24,173 bases of DNA from a virus. The position numbers were made by a program, and so were the translations under genes. The notes below the pieces were generated by a model, which saw only the letters and a program-made list of their open reading frames with translations, did no database searches and was not told the origin of the DNA. The stretch lies in the IMG/VR virus record IMGVR_UViG_3300032245_000335, positions 1 through 24,173 of that record. The stretch is one strand, 5' to 3'. Shown here piece by piece: positions 6,317 to 13,818 of the stretch (position 1 is the first letter of the stretch; every line of letters starts with the position of its first letter).

Positions 6317-6596
6317 CGCAGACTGTTTTTAAGTTGAGTTGCTTGGCGTTATTTAAATCACCATCAATGTGATAGACAAATAGCTGTTCTTTATATTTGG
6401 CTTTGAAGCCACACTTTTCACAGTGTGGTTTTCTTTTATATCCTTCTAGCATCCAACGAGGTTTGGGCGCAGGTAGATTTCGTTTCTTTCTACAGCAAGA
6501 GTCACACTTAGATCTATAGTAAATCTTGCCATGCATTCGATAGTTCACTGCAACAGGTTTTTTACCACAAATTTCACATATTTTACGGTATTCCAT
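6246..6596 (-). CDS. Small Cys-rich HNH-like protein
   Basis: From the ATG at 6596 the product is 116 aa and begins MEYRKICEICGKKPVAVNYR. It has four Cys pairs: CEIC, CDSC, CEKC and CANC. Before the last pair stands FVYHIDGDLNNAKQLNLKTV, which resembles the HNH nuclease pattern in which a His is followed by an Asp/Asn-rich loop and a closing Cys pair. Short proteins of this design occur in marine T4-like phages and are often annotated as HNH endonucleases; whether this one cuts DNA is uncertain. A longer frame opens at a TTG (6623) with no support. CATAAATA ends only 5 nt before the ATG and no ribosome binding site is visible. The 3' end overlaps the dNMP kinase gene on the other strand by 71 bases. 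Confidence 0.65.
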   Translation of the reverse strand: MEYRKICEICGKKPVAVNYRMHGKIYYRSKCDSCCRKKRNLPAPKPRWMLEGYKRKPHCEKCGFKAKYKEQLFVYHIDGDLNNAKQLNLKTVCANCQYEIAREGLGWRQGDLVPDY

Positions 6597-6601
6597 AACA
6601 G

Positions 6602-6609
6602 TATTTATG
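6602..6609 (-). promoter_or_regulatory. Late-type promoter box abutting the HNH-like gene
   Basis: On the minus strand, CATAAATACTGTT is followed directly by ATG. The match to the late consensus is 7 of 8, extended by ACT as in many T4 late promoters. With only 5 nt between box and ATG, transcription would start at or near the start codon. Confidence 0.5.
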
Positions 6610-6657
6610 GGCGAACCTTTCAAAGGGCACCTAATACCATGAATTTAATCAAATAAT

Positions 6658-6665
6658 TATAAATA
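6658..6665 (+). promoter_or_regulatory. T4-type late promoter of gp18
   Basis: An exact TATAAATA lies 33 nt before the gp18 ATG. Its end forms a 7-bp inverted repeat with CTATTTA at 6678-6684, just before the AGAGGA ribosome binding site. This short repeat does not cover that site. Confidence 0.8.
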
Positions 6666-6698
6666 GTTTAAAGTAACCTATTTAGAGGAACAAATATT

Positions 6699-9600
6699 AT
6701 GGCACTTATTTCACCTGGAGTACAAGTAACGATAATTGATGAAAGTCAATACACTCCAACCGCAGCAGGTACTATTGCTTACGTATTAGTAGCAACAGAA
6801 CAAGATAAATTAACTCCTAGCGGCACAGTCGCTAGCGGCACAACTCAAGTTAACGCTGGTAAACTAATTACAGTTACAAGCCAACGCGATCTAGTTAGCA
6901 TTTTTGGATCACCAGTATTCCAAACTAGTGCTAGCGGTAATCCAATCAATGGTGATGAACGTAATGAATACGGCTTATTAGCTGCTTACTCAGCATTAGG
7001 CGTAAGTAATCAAATGTACATCCAACGTGCTAATGTTGACCTAGCTCAACTAGCAGGCACAAGCATTCGTCCAACAGGCGATCCAGTTGATGCTACATAC
7101 TGGTTAGATTTAGCTAATACTAATTGGGGTATTTACCAATGGGACGCAGATGGCGGTTTTGTAATACAAAATCCAGATATCATTACCAGCACTACTAATT
7201 TAAGTGGCGGTGTACCTATTAGTTCATACGGTAAAATTGGTGATTACGCAGTAGTTACTACAAGCACAAGCAATCCTATTTACTATAAAGGTTATAGTAA
7301 TCAATGGAGCCTAGTAGGGTCAAACAGCTGGAAAGCAAATGTGCCTATTATCACTGGCGCTATTGCTAGTCCAGGCAACTTAACAATCTACGATAAGATT
7401 GTTCTTAACCACACAACAGTTACAACTGGTGCTACAACAATGACAGGCGTAGCGGCAGCTATCAACTCAGCAGGTATTACAGGTGTTACAGCACACATTT
7501 CTAGCGCAGGTACACTAGAATTATTTGCTGATGGTACTGCGGCCAGCTCAGGTAACGTAGCATTACCAGACGGTAAACTATATATTGCTAAAGGTACAGC
7601 CTATGGTGTAGGTAACGTTGACTTATGCGGTAAAGTTGGACTATTTACATCATCTGATGGCTCAGCTAACAACAAAACAATCCTTGGCCCAACCGTTTCA
7701 TACGCTGACTATACAAGTCCTCCAGCTTGGAGATCAACAGATACATATCCTCGTCCATATGGTTCAGTATGGTTTAAAACTTCAGCAACTGGCAACGGTG
7801 CTAATTGGGGTCTTAAAGAATATAGTTCATCATTATCTGCTTGGCAAACATTATCAGCTCCATTGTATTCAAGCGATACAGCAGCTATCCAAGGCCTAGA
7901 CCTAATAGGTGGCGGTGCTAACTTACCAGCAGGTACTACATACGTTAAGTATGACACAGTTGGTAACAACACAGGTTCATTTAAACCATATGTTAAAAAC
8001 GTTAGTGGACTATTAACTATTACAGGTAACGTAGCAGGCGGTTCAGCTACTTACAGTATTGGTAACAGCTTTACATTAGAAGTTTCAGTTCCAGGTTCAA
8101 CAGTTACGCAATCAGCAACTGTTACATTAACTGGTACTACAGCACAAAGTATGGTAGGCGATATTTTAGGTTCAGGTCTACCAAATCTAAGTTCAGGTAT
8201 TAATACTTCAGGTGCTATTTACATCAGTCACCAAGCAGGCGGTACTATTAAGATTACATTAGGTACAGGTAATCCATTAAGCACAGCAGGCTTACTAGCT
8301 GATAGTCATGTACAGACAATCACAGCAGGCAGTATATACTTGGCTAGCCCATTTACAGCACTGACTTATACATACTCAACTACAGCACCATACAGTAACC
8401 CAAATGATGGCACACTATGGTACTTCAACAGTCCATTAGAAGTTGATGTTATGATCAATAATGGTTCAGCGTGGAAGGGTTATAAAAATGTAACTAACGA
8501 TGCTCGTGGTTATAACCTATCTAACACAGATGCTAATGGGGTTATCCTAAGTGCTACACAACCAACAACACAAAGCGATGGCTCAAGCCAACTAGCGGCA
8601 GGTGATCTATGGATTGACACAGGTGATTTAGAAAATTGGCCAGTACTATATCGTTACAACGGTACTACATGGGATCTAATAGACAAAACAGATCAAGTTT
8701 CAGCTGATGGTATTGTATTCGCTGATGCTCGTTGGTCAGCTACAGGTAATGTAAATCCAATCACAGCTGACCTTCCACTAATCACTAGCTTATTAACTAG
8801 CGATTACTTAGATCCTGATGCTCCAGACTACCGTCTATATGCTCGTGGTACATTGTTATTCAATACACGTCGTAGTGGTTACAATGTTAAACAGTTTATG
8901 AGTACAGAGTTTGCTACAGCAACTAATCCACCAGCAGTATTAGCAACATGGGTAAGTCACAGTGGTGTTGATTCCACAACAGGTGTTCCATACTTTGGTC
9001 ATAAAGCACAACGTTCAGTAGTTGTAGAAGCTATGAAATCAGCTATTAGTTCAAGCACAGCACTACGTGAAGAACAATCACAGTTCAACTTAATCTGTGC
9101 TCCAGGTTACCCAGAACTAATCCAAGACATGATCACACTAAACAATGATCGCAAACAAACAGCGTTCATTATTGGTGACACTCCATTGGATCAAAGTTCA
9201 GATACTACTTCATTACAAGCATATATTAAAAATACAAATCTAGCAGCTGATAATGGCGAATTGGGTCTAGTAAGCCATAGTGAATACCTAGGTGTTTACT
9301 ATCCAAGCGGTCTATCTACTAATTTAGATGGTAACAGTGTAGTTGTTCCGCCAAGCCATATGATGTTACGTACATATATTCGTAGCGATAATTTAAGCTA
9401 CCCATGGTTTGCTCCAGCAGGTGTACGTCGTGGGGTAATTGATAACGTTAGCTCAATTGGTTATATTGATATTACTGACAACAATGTATGGCGTAGTATT
9501 GGTGTAACACAAGGTCTACGTGATGTGCTATACACAGACAATGTTAACCCAATTACAGTATTACCTGGTGTTGGTATAACAGCATACGGTCAAAAAACAC

Positions 9601-9944
9601 GTGCATCAACTACTTCAGCAATGGATCGCGTAAATGTAGCACGATTAGTATGTTACCTACGTCTAGTGCTTGATGCTGTAGCTCGTCCGTTCATATTTGA
9701 ACCAAACGACACAATCACACGTAACCAAGTTAAAGCAGGCTTTGAAGCTGTACTAAATGACCTAGTTGCTAAACGTGGTTTATATGACTATCTAGTGGTT
9801 TGTGATACAACTAACAACACTCCAGATCGTATTGACCGTAACGAACTATATGTAGATATTGCTATTAAACCAGTTAAAGCAATTGAGTTTATCTACATTC
9901 CAGTACGTTTAGTTAACACAGGAGCTCCGTTAGCAATCGTTTAA
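6699..9944 (+). CDS. gp18: Contractile tail sheath protein gp18, unusually large
   Basis: gp18 polymerises around the tail tube and contracts on infection. The N-terminus MALISPGVQVTIIDESQYTP and the C-terminal part (about 840-1081), with FIFEPNDTITRNQVKAGFEA, GLYDYLVVCDTTNNTPDRID and VDIAIKPVKAIEFIYIPVRL, are typical of phage tail sheath proteins; the terminal domain carries the links between subunits. At 1081 aa it is much longer than T4 gp18 (659 aa). The excess lies in residues about 130-700, a Gly/Ser/Thr-rich region of likely surface beta domains. There, a G-x-x-W...Y-x-G-x-x-W unit recurs (about 353-383, 569-595, 634-660, with a weaker copy at 176-211). The part from DLWIDTGDLENWPVL to FADARWS and RGTLLFNTRRSGYNV is familiar from marine T4-like sheaths. 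The binding site AGAGGA precedes the ATG. Confidence 0.93.
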   Translation: MALISPGVQVTIIDESQYTPTAAGTIAYVLVATEQDKLTPSGTVASGTTQVNAGKLITVTSQRDLVSIFGSPVFQTSASGNPINGDERNEYGLLAAYSALGVSNQMYIQRANVDLAQLAGTSIRPTGDPVDATYWLDLANTNWGIYQWDADGGFVIQNPDIITSTTNLSGGVPISSYGKIGDYAVVTTSTSNPIYYKGYSNQWSLVGSNSWKANVPIITGAIASPGNLTIYDKIVLNHTTVTTGATTMTGVAAAINSAGITGVTAHISSAGTLELFADGTAASSGNVALPDGKLYIAKGTAYGVGNVDLCGKVGLFTSSDGSANNKTILGPTVSYADYTSPPAWRSTDTYPRPYGSVWFKTSATGNGANWGLKEYSSSLSAWQTLSAPLYSSDTAAIQGLDLIGGGANLPAGTTYVKYDTVGNNTGSFKPYVKNVSGLLTITGNVAGGSATYSIGNSFTLEVSVPGSTVTQSATVTLTGTTAQSMVGDILGSGLPNLSSGINTSGAIYISHQAGGTIKITLGTGNPLSTAGLLADSHVQTITAGSIYLASPFTALTYTYSTTAPYSNPNDGTLWYFNSPLEVDVMINNGSAWKGYKNVTNDARGYNLSNTDANGVILSATQPTTQSDGSSQLAAGDLWIDTGDLENWPVLYRYNGTTWDLIDKTDQVSADGIVFADARWSATGNVNPITADLPLITSLLTSDYLDPDAPDYRLYARGTLLFNTRRSGYNVKQFMSTEFATATNPPAVLATWVSHSGVDSTTGVPYFGHKAQRSVVVEAMKSAISSSTALREEQSQFNLICAPGYPELIQDMITLNNDRKQTAFIIGDTPLDQSSDTTSLQAYIKNTNLAADNGELGLVSHSEYLGVYYPSGLSTNLDGNSVVVPPSHMMLRTYIRSDNLSYPWFAPAGVRRGVIDNVSSIGYIDITDNNVWRSIGVTQGLRDVLYTDNVNPITVLPGVGITAYGQKTRASTTSAMDRVNVARLVCYLRLVLDAVARPFIFEPNDTITRNQVKAGFEAVLNDLVAKRGLYDYLVVCDTTNNTPDRIDRNELYVDIAIKPVKAIEFIYIPVRLVNTGAPLAIV

Positions 9945-9956
9945 TATACGCACATA

Positions 9957-9978
9957 ATGGGAGGAGTGATCCTCCCAT
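9957..9978 (+). other. RNA hairpin with GUGA tetraloop after gp18
   Basis: ATGGGAGGA and TCCTCCCAT form an exact 9-bp stem closed by GTGA, a GNRA-type tetraloop. No T run follows, so it is not a standard terminator. It lies 12 nt after the gp18 stop and could protect the 3' end of gp18 mRNA or mark a processing point between gp18 and gp19. Confidence 0.65.
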
Positions 9979-10029
9979 AATGTAAACGAATAACAGGTAA
10001 ATACTATAAAGTATTAAAAGGAAAATAAG

Positions 10030-10647
10030 ATGGCAACATCATCATTAAGTAAATTTACAGTACCGTTGGCCAGTAACCAAAGTGCAACAGCACAAGGTCT
10101 GTTAATGCCAAAATTAAAGTTCCGCTTTCGCGTGACTTTTGAGAATTTTGGTGTAAGTCAACCTACTACTGAATTAACAAAACAAGTTATGGATTTCAAA
10201 CGTCCTCAACTGAGTTTTGAAGAAATTCTAATTCCTATCTACAACAGTAAAGTATACATGGCAGGTAAACCAACCTGGGCAGAAGTTACTACTACACTAC
10301 GTGACGATGCGGGCGGTGAAGTTGCTAAACGTGTTGGTGAACAGATGCAGAAACAATTTGACTTTATGGAACAATCATCAGCTTCAAGCGGTATTGACTA
10401 TAAATTCTTAACACGCTTTGAAGTACTAGATGGTGGTAATGGCGCTAATACTCCTACAGTTTTAGAAACTTGGGAATTATATGGTTGCTACCTAAGTCAA
10501 GCTGACTATGGTGATTTTAACTACGGCACAAATGATCCAGCTACGATTGCTTTAACAATCCGTTATGACAATGCTATCCAAACTCCAGTTGGTACAGGTA
10601 TTGGTTCAGCAGTGGCTAGAACACTAGGTACTACAATTACTGGTTAA
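10030..10647 (+). CDS. gp19: Tail tube protein gp19
   Basis: A 205-aa protein directly after gp18, as in T4 (gp19, 163 aa). It forms the hexameric rings of the inner tail tube through which DNA passes. Recognisable parts are PKLKFRFRVTFENFGV (28-43), KQVMDFKRPQLSFEEILIPI (51-70), YNSKVYMAGKPTWAEVTTTL (71-90), the central QKQFDFMEQSSASSGIDYKF (108-127), and ETWELYGCYLSQADYGDFNY (146-165). This is the usual layout of the tube fold. A binding site AAAAGGAAAA stands just before the ATG. A weak late-type box, GGTAAATA at 9996-10003, may give it its own transcript besides read-through from gp18. A strong terminator follows, so gp18 and gp19 form one transcription unit, in keeping with the large amounts of both proteins needed. 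Confidence 0.92.
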   Translation: MATSSLSKFTVPLASNQSATAQGLLMPKLKFRFRVTFENFGVSQPTTELTKQVMDFKRPQLSFEEILIPIYNSKVYMAGKPTWAEVTTTLRDDAGGEVAKRVGEQMQKQFDFMEQSSASSGIDYKFLTRFEVLDGGNGANTPTVLETWELYGCYLSQADYGDFNYGTNDPATIALTIRYDNAIQTPVGTGIGSAVARTLGTTITG

Positions 10648-10663
10648 TCCAGACGACAACTTT

Positions 10664-10694
10664 AAAAGCCCGGTTAAAATCCGGGCTTTTTTTT
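10664..10694 (+). terminator. Strong intrinsic terminator after gp19
   Basis: AAAAGCCCGG (10664-10673) and CCGGGCTTTT (10681-10690) form an exact 10-bp stem with a 7-nt loop, followed by a run of eight T in total (10687-10694). It closes the gp18-gp19 unit. Confidence 0.92.
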
Positions 10695-10697
10695 GGC

Positions 10698-10705
10698 GAT
10701 AAATA
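10698..10705 (+). promoter_or_regulatory. T4-type late promoter before the 375-aa tail protein
   Basis: GATAAATA lies four bases after the gp19 terminator and exactly 21 nt before the ATG at 10727. It starts the next long late operon. Confidence 0.75.
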
Positions 10706-10726
10706 ATATAAAGACGGAAAGCAATT

Positions 10727-11854
10727 ATGGCATACGGTGCAGGATTTTTTAATCAGTTCTTAACTCAGTTAGGAACAGGCGATGAGATAAAAGATTATCA
10801 ACACGCCGCACGAACCTTTGTTGACGGATTGTATAGACTTAGTCCTAAGAGTGGTGCTCTGTTCCATGTGTTCATTGATGTCAATAACAGTATAGCCAAA
10901 CGTGATGCAACCAATCCCAATGCCATTTATGAAATAGGGTTGATGGCTAAAACAGCACAGTTACCCAAATTTACTATACAGAATAAAATTCTAAATGCCT
11001 ACAATCGTAAGAACATTGTACAAGAAAGAATAAACTACGACCCAATTAGTCTTACATTTCACGATGATAGCAGTGATGTGATACGTAACTTTTGGGAAGG
11101 CTACTATTCATACTATTACAGAGACAGCAGCCACTCTGCTGAAATATACAATAAAGATCACAAATATAAACCTAGACAAGATCAAAATTGGGGGTTTACT
11201 CCAAAGAATACAGGTCCAGGCGCACCTAACTATATCAACAGTATTAGAATTTATAGCCTACATCAAAAATATTTTAGTTCATATATACTATTCCGCCCAA
11301 CAATTACATCCTTTGCACACGGACAACATGAACAAGGTAATTATGCTCCAATGGAACATAGTATGACCATAGCCTATGAAGCAGTTCAATACGAGCATGG
11401 ACCAGTAAACAAAGGTACAGTTATGGGCTTTAATATCATGCACTATGATAATACTCCAAGTCCGTTGACAAGCGTTGGTGGCGGTACTACTAGTATTCTT
11501 GGTCCAGGCGGCCTAGTAGAAGGTATCGGTGATGCTGTAACTAATTTAGAAAATGGCAACTATGGTGCGGCATTAATTGGATCATTGCGTACATTTAATA
11601 ATTTTAAAAATGCAGATTTAAAAACAGTAGCTGGTGCTGAACTAGCACAAACAGGTATGAATATCTTACGTGGGCAAAACACACAATCAACGGTATTTGT
11701 TCCAACAGCGGCCAGTGTCACAGACGGACTAAGTAAATCAATTCAAAGTATTCCTGGACTAATAGGCAGTACGCCAACAAAACGAGGAATACCAAACATT
11801 AATAGTCAAAGCAATGAAGTTCCTCCTTCTAATGCTGGCACAATCTTTATGTAG
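10727..11854 (+). CDS. Tail-tube-fold baseplate protein, probably gp48/gp54-like
   Basis: A 375-aa protein starting MAYGAGFFNQFLTQLGTGDE. The segments FVDGLYRLSPKSGALFHVFI (27-46), GLMAKTAQLPKFTIQNKILN (70-89), QERINYDPISLTFHDDSSDV (98-117) and the later MEHSMTIAYEAVQYEHGPV show the strand pattern of tail tube and tube-initiation proteins. In T4, gp48 (364 aa) and gp54 (320 aa) share this fold and sit on the baseplate to start tube growth; size and position just after gp19 fit one of them, but I cannot say which. The C-terminal third is Gly/Ser/Asn-rich (TSILGPGGLVEGIGDAVTNL) and probably extended. The family is familiar from marine T4-like phages, usually as an unnamed structural protein. 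The gene begins a new operon after a terminator, with a late box 21 nt before the ATG. Confidence 0.7.
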   Translation: MAYGAGFFNQFLTQLGTGDEIKDYQHAARTFVDGLYRLSPKSGALFHVFIDVNNSIAKRDATNPNAIYEIGLMAKTAQLPKFTIQNKILNAYNRKNIVQERINYDPISLTFHDDSSDVIRNFWEGYYSYYYRDSSHSAEIYNKDHKYKPRQDQNWGFTPKNTGPGAPNYINSIRIYSLHQKYFSSYILFRPTITSFAHGQHEQGNYAPMEHSMTIAYEAVQYEHGPVNKGTVMGFNIMHYDNTPSPLTSVGGGTTSILGPGGLVEGIGDAVTNLENGNYGAALIGSLRTFNNFKNADLKTVAGAELAQTGMNILRGQNTQSTVFVPTAASVTDGLSKSIQSIPGLIGSTPTKRGIPNINSQSNEVPPSNAGTIFM

Positions 11855-11862
11855 GAATAACT

Positions 11863-12228
11863 ATGACAATCTACGGAAATTTACCACCTTTAGCTCCTGA
11901 TTATTCTACTAACAACTTCTTTGAAAACTTTTTCAAACAGAATCCTACGGTTAGTGAAAATACAAACGATGCTATTATTGGCTATTTTCAAACAGTCACA
12001 GGAGATAAAGACAGCGGTACTACACTAGCAGCCGCAGTACTCTACACAGCAGGCCAACAAGGTATCGATCCAATGGAGTTAATTGATGAATTTCGTCGAT
12101 TAAAACCAGGCGAACTTAATGCCTACTTAACTATGTTCCTTAATATTAATCGTGTAAGCACTAGTCTATTAGGACTAAGTAATCAACCACAGACTAGCAA
12201 ATATGTCACAAGGGCAGTTCTTCCATAA
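11863..12228 (+). CDS. Conserved T4-like phage protein, unknown function (121 aa)
   Basis: The product begins MTIYGNLPPLAPDYSTNNFF and has a helical middle (AAAVLYTAGQQGIDPMELID) followed by EFRRLKPGELNAYLTMFLNI and ending KYVTRAVLP. It resembles a short protein that I recall between tail-tube-like and gp4 genes in marine T4-like phages, with the same DPMxxIDEF and LNAYxTMFLNxNRV pattern. No catalytic motif, cysteine or membrane segment is visible. Its place among virion genes suggests a minor tail, baseplate or assembly role, but this is inference. The ATG is preceded by TAGGAATAACT, a good binding site, 8 nt after the previous stop. Its own TAA overlaps the next start (TAATG). Confidence 0.72.
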   Translation: MTIYGNLPPLAPDYSTNNFFENFFKQNPTVSENTNDAIIGYFQTVTGDKDSGTTLAAAVLYTAGQQGIDPMELIDEFRRLKPGELNAYLTMFLNINRVSTSLLGLSNQPQTSKYVTRAVLP

Positions 12229-12659
12229 TGGGCAAGTACGCCAGCGGTAAGTATACAGTTAAGAACCCTGAGAAATACATGGGTAAACGTGCTCCTACTT
12301 ATCGTAGCAGTTGGGAATTTACATTCTGCGCATTCTGCGATAACAATCCAGCAGTACTAAATTGGACCAGTGAAAGCATCAGCATTCCTTATTTTAATCC
12401 AGTTAGTGGTAAGCAAACTGTGTATGTACCAGATTTTTTGGTAGTCTATGTAGATGCTAATCAACGTAAACACACAGAACTAGTAGAAATCAAACCCAGC
12501 AAAGAAACCACAATGGAATCAGCCAAAAGCTACAGAGATAAACTAAGTGTAGCAGTCAACATGGCCAAGTGGGCAGCCGCAGACAGTTGGGCTCGCGCCA
12601 ATGGCATGCGTTTCCGTGTAGTAACCGAATACGATATCTTCAAAAATCAGAAGCGGTAA
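12228..12659 (+). CDS. gp4: Head completion protein gp4
   Basis: A 143-aa protein, near the 150 aa of T4 gp4 (also called gp50/65), which is needed to finish the filled head before tail joining. The sequence YRSSWEFTFCAFCDNNPAVL (25-44), YVPDFLVVY (66-74) and LVEIKPSKE (85-93) gives the pattern E30, D69 and E87-x-K89. These are the core acidic and lysine residues of the PD-(D/E)xK / TnsA-like nuclease fold, so the nuclease site appears intact. The family role may be trimming DNA at the portal, but that is not shown here. The start overlaps the previous stop as TAATG. Confidence 0.85.
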   Translation: MGKYASGKYTVKNPEKYMGKRAPTYRSSWEFTFCAFCDNNPAVLNWTSESISIPYFNPVSGKQTVYVPDFLVVYVDANQRKHTELVEIKPSKETTMESAKSYRDKLSVAVNMAKWAAADSWARANGMRFRVVTEYDIFKNQKR

Positions 12660-12670
12660 ATAGTGTTACT

Positions 12671-13171
12671 ATGACACAAAAACTTGAAGAACTATTTAAC
12701 CTACCACCTTCTGACACCACAACAGCAGAAGAAGCCAAATCCAGCATCGAAGAAAACCGCGCTATTATACAAGAAGTAGATAGTGCTATTGATAAAATTG
12801 ATGCGGCACTACCCTATGTCAATGACCTAGATACTAGTGATAAAGAGCTAGATGATCTCAGCGACCTTGCTAAAGAAAAATTTCAGGACCTAATTGATCT
12901 AGGCATGAATGTTGAAGCACGTTTCAGCGGACACATCCTAGCCACAGCAGGCACCTTATTAGGACACGCTATTACAGCCAAGCAGGCCAAGCTGGATAAG
13001 AAGCTACGTATGGTTGACCTACAGCTGAAAAAAGCACGTCTAGACGCACAAATAGCCAAAGATGCTGAGAAATCCGATGGCGATAAAATTGTTGATGCCG
13101 AAGATGGCCGCGCAGTAGTATTGGATCGCAACGAATTGCTCAAGCAAATCTTGGGCAAATCTGATAAATAA
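12671..13171 (+). CDS. gp16: Small terminase subunit gp16
   Basis: The ATG at 12671 is preferred to the in-frame ATG at 12569, which lies deep in gp4. The product is 166 aa, near T4 gp16 (164 aa), and starts MTQKLEELFNLPPSDTTTAE. The layout is typical: a flexible acidic N-terminus, helices at about 30-80 (IIQEVDSAIDKIDAALPYVN), then a long helix pair with ARFSGHILATAGTLLGHAIT and KLDKKLRMVDLQLKKARLDA, and a C-terminal DRNELLKQILGKSDK. gp16 forms rings that regulate the gp17 motor and help select DNA for packaging. gp17 lies 5 kb downstream in the same operon rather than next door as in T4. GGTAAATA overlaps the gp4 stop 8 nt before the ATG, and no clear binding site is seen. Confidence 0.78.
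   Translation: MTQKLEELFNLPPSDTTTAEEAKSSIEENRAIIQEVDSAIDKIDAALPYVNDLDTSDKELDDLSDLAKEKFQDLIDLGMNVEARFSGHILATAGTLLGHAITAKQAKLDKKLRMVDLQLKKARLDAQIAKDAEKSDGDKIVDAEDGRAVVLDRNELLKQILGKSDK
13163..13170 (+). promoter_or_regulatory. Late-type promoter before the 208-aa gene
   Basis: GATAAATA overlaps the last codons of gp16 and stands exactly 21 nt before the ATG at 13192, with AGGA between. The coding constraint (Asp-Lys-stop) explains part of the match, so the spacing is the stronger argument. Confidence 0.55.
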
Positions 13172-13191
13172 CACTAATAGGATACAAAATT

Positions 13192-13818
13192 ATGAAAACA
13201 TTTTTAGAATATCTAGGCGAAACACAAAAAACCTACGAATTTAAAGTTAAGATCGCCAACCTTGACCCAAAAGAACATATTGAAAGTCTTAAGGTAACAC
13301 TGGCAGCCTATGCTGTAGAAAGCATCAGCACACCAAAACGTTTACCTATTATGGAAAACAACATTGATTTTCCATCAATGAAAAACTGTGAAATCCATGT
13401 GTTTGAAGTAGCACTGAAATATCCAGTGATGTCTAACCAATTACGTGAATTGATCAGCGAACGCTTGTCAATAAGTCTAAGCCAAGTGTTTGTTACTCCA
13501 TCAGCTAATCCAGAAGAACTATGGAGAAATAACGAAGGCGAATTACGTGAATACGTACAAGGTGAAGATGTACTAACTAAATCACTGCCAGAAGCCAGTG
13601 CTGAACAACAAGCAGCCAGCAAGTTCTACAGTGAAGCAGGTACTATTCTTAAAGAATTAAACAAGCCAGTTAAGTTTGAAATTGCTGGTGATGATAAAAC
13701 CATTGGTGGTGAAGCAGACCCAGCATACGCTAAAACATCAAATGACATTGCTCAAGGTAAAGATACACCATTAGGCAAACAAAACACAATACCTAATCCA
13801 GGAAAGAGTCTAAGATAA
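13192..13818 (+). CDS. Conserved phage protein with capsid-targeting-like N-terminus (208 aa)
   Basis: The first ten residues, MKTFLEYLGE, resemble the capsid targeting sequence of T4 internal proteins (MKTYQEFIAE), which is cut off after Glu by the prohead protease gp21. The L-G-E end fits the (L/I)-x-E cleavage rule. A folded domain follows (about 14-105), with alternating strands and helices (YEFKVKIANLDPKEHIESLK, then NCEIHVFEVALKYPVMSNQL, then RLSISLSQVFVTPSA). The rest is an acidic, probably disordered tail ending NTIPNPGKSLR. This may be an internal head protein or scaffold component; that is inference. I recall proteins with this pattern in marine T4-like phages near terminase genes, without a known role. 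The stop overlaps the next start (TAATG). Confidence 0.68.
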   Translation: MKTFLEYLGETQKTYEFKVKIANLDPKEHIESLKVTLAAYAVESISTPKRLPIMENNIDFPSMKNCEIHVFEVALKYPVMSNQLRELISERLSISLSQVFVTPSANPEELWRNNEGELREYVQGEDVLTKSLPEASAEQQAASKFYSEAGTILKELNKPVKFEIAGDDKTIGGEADPAYAKTSNDIAQGKDTPLGKQNTIPNPGKSLR

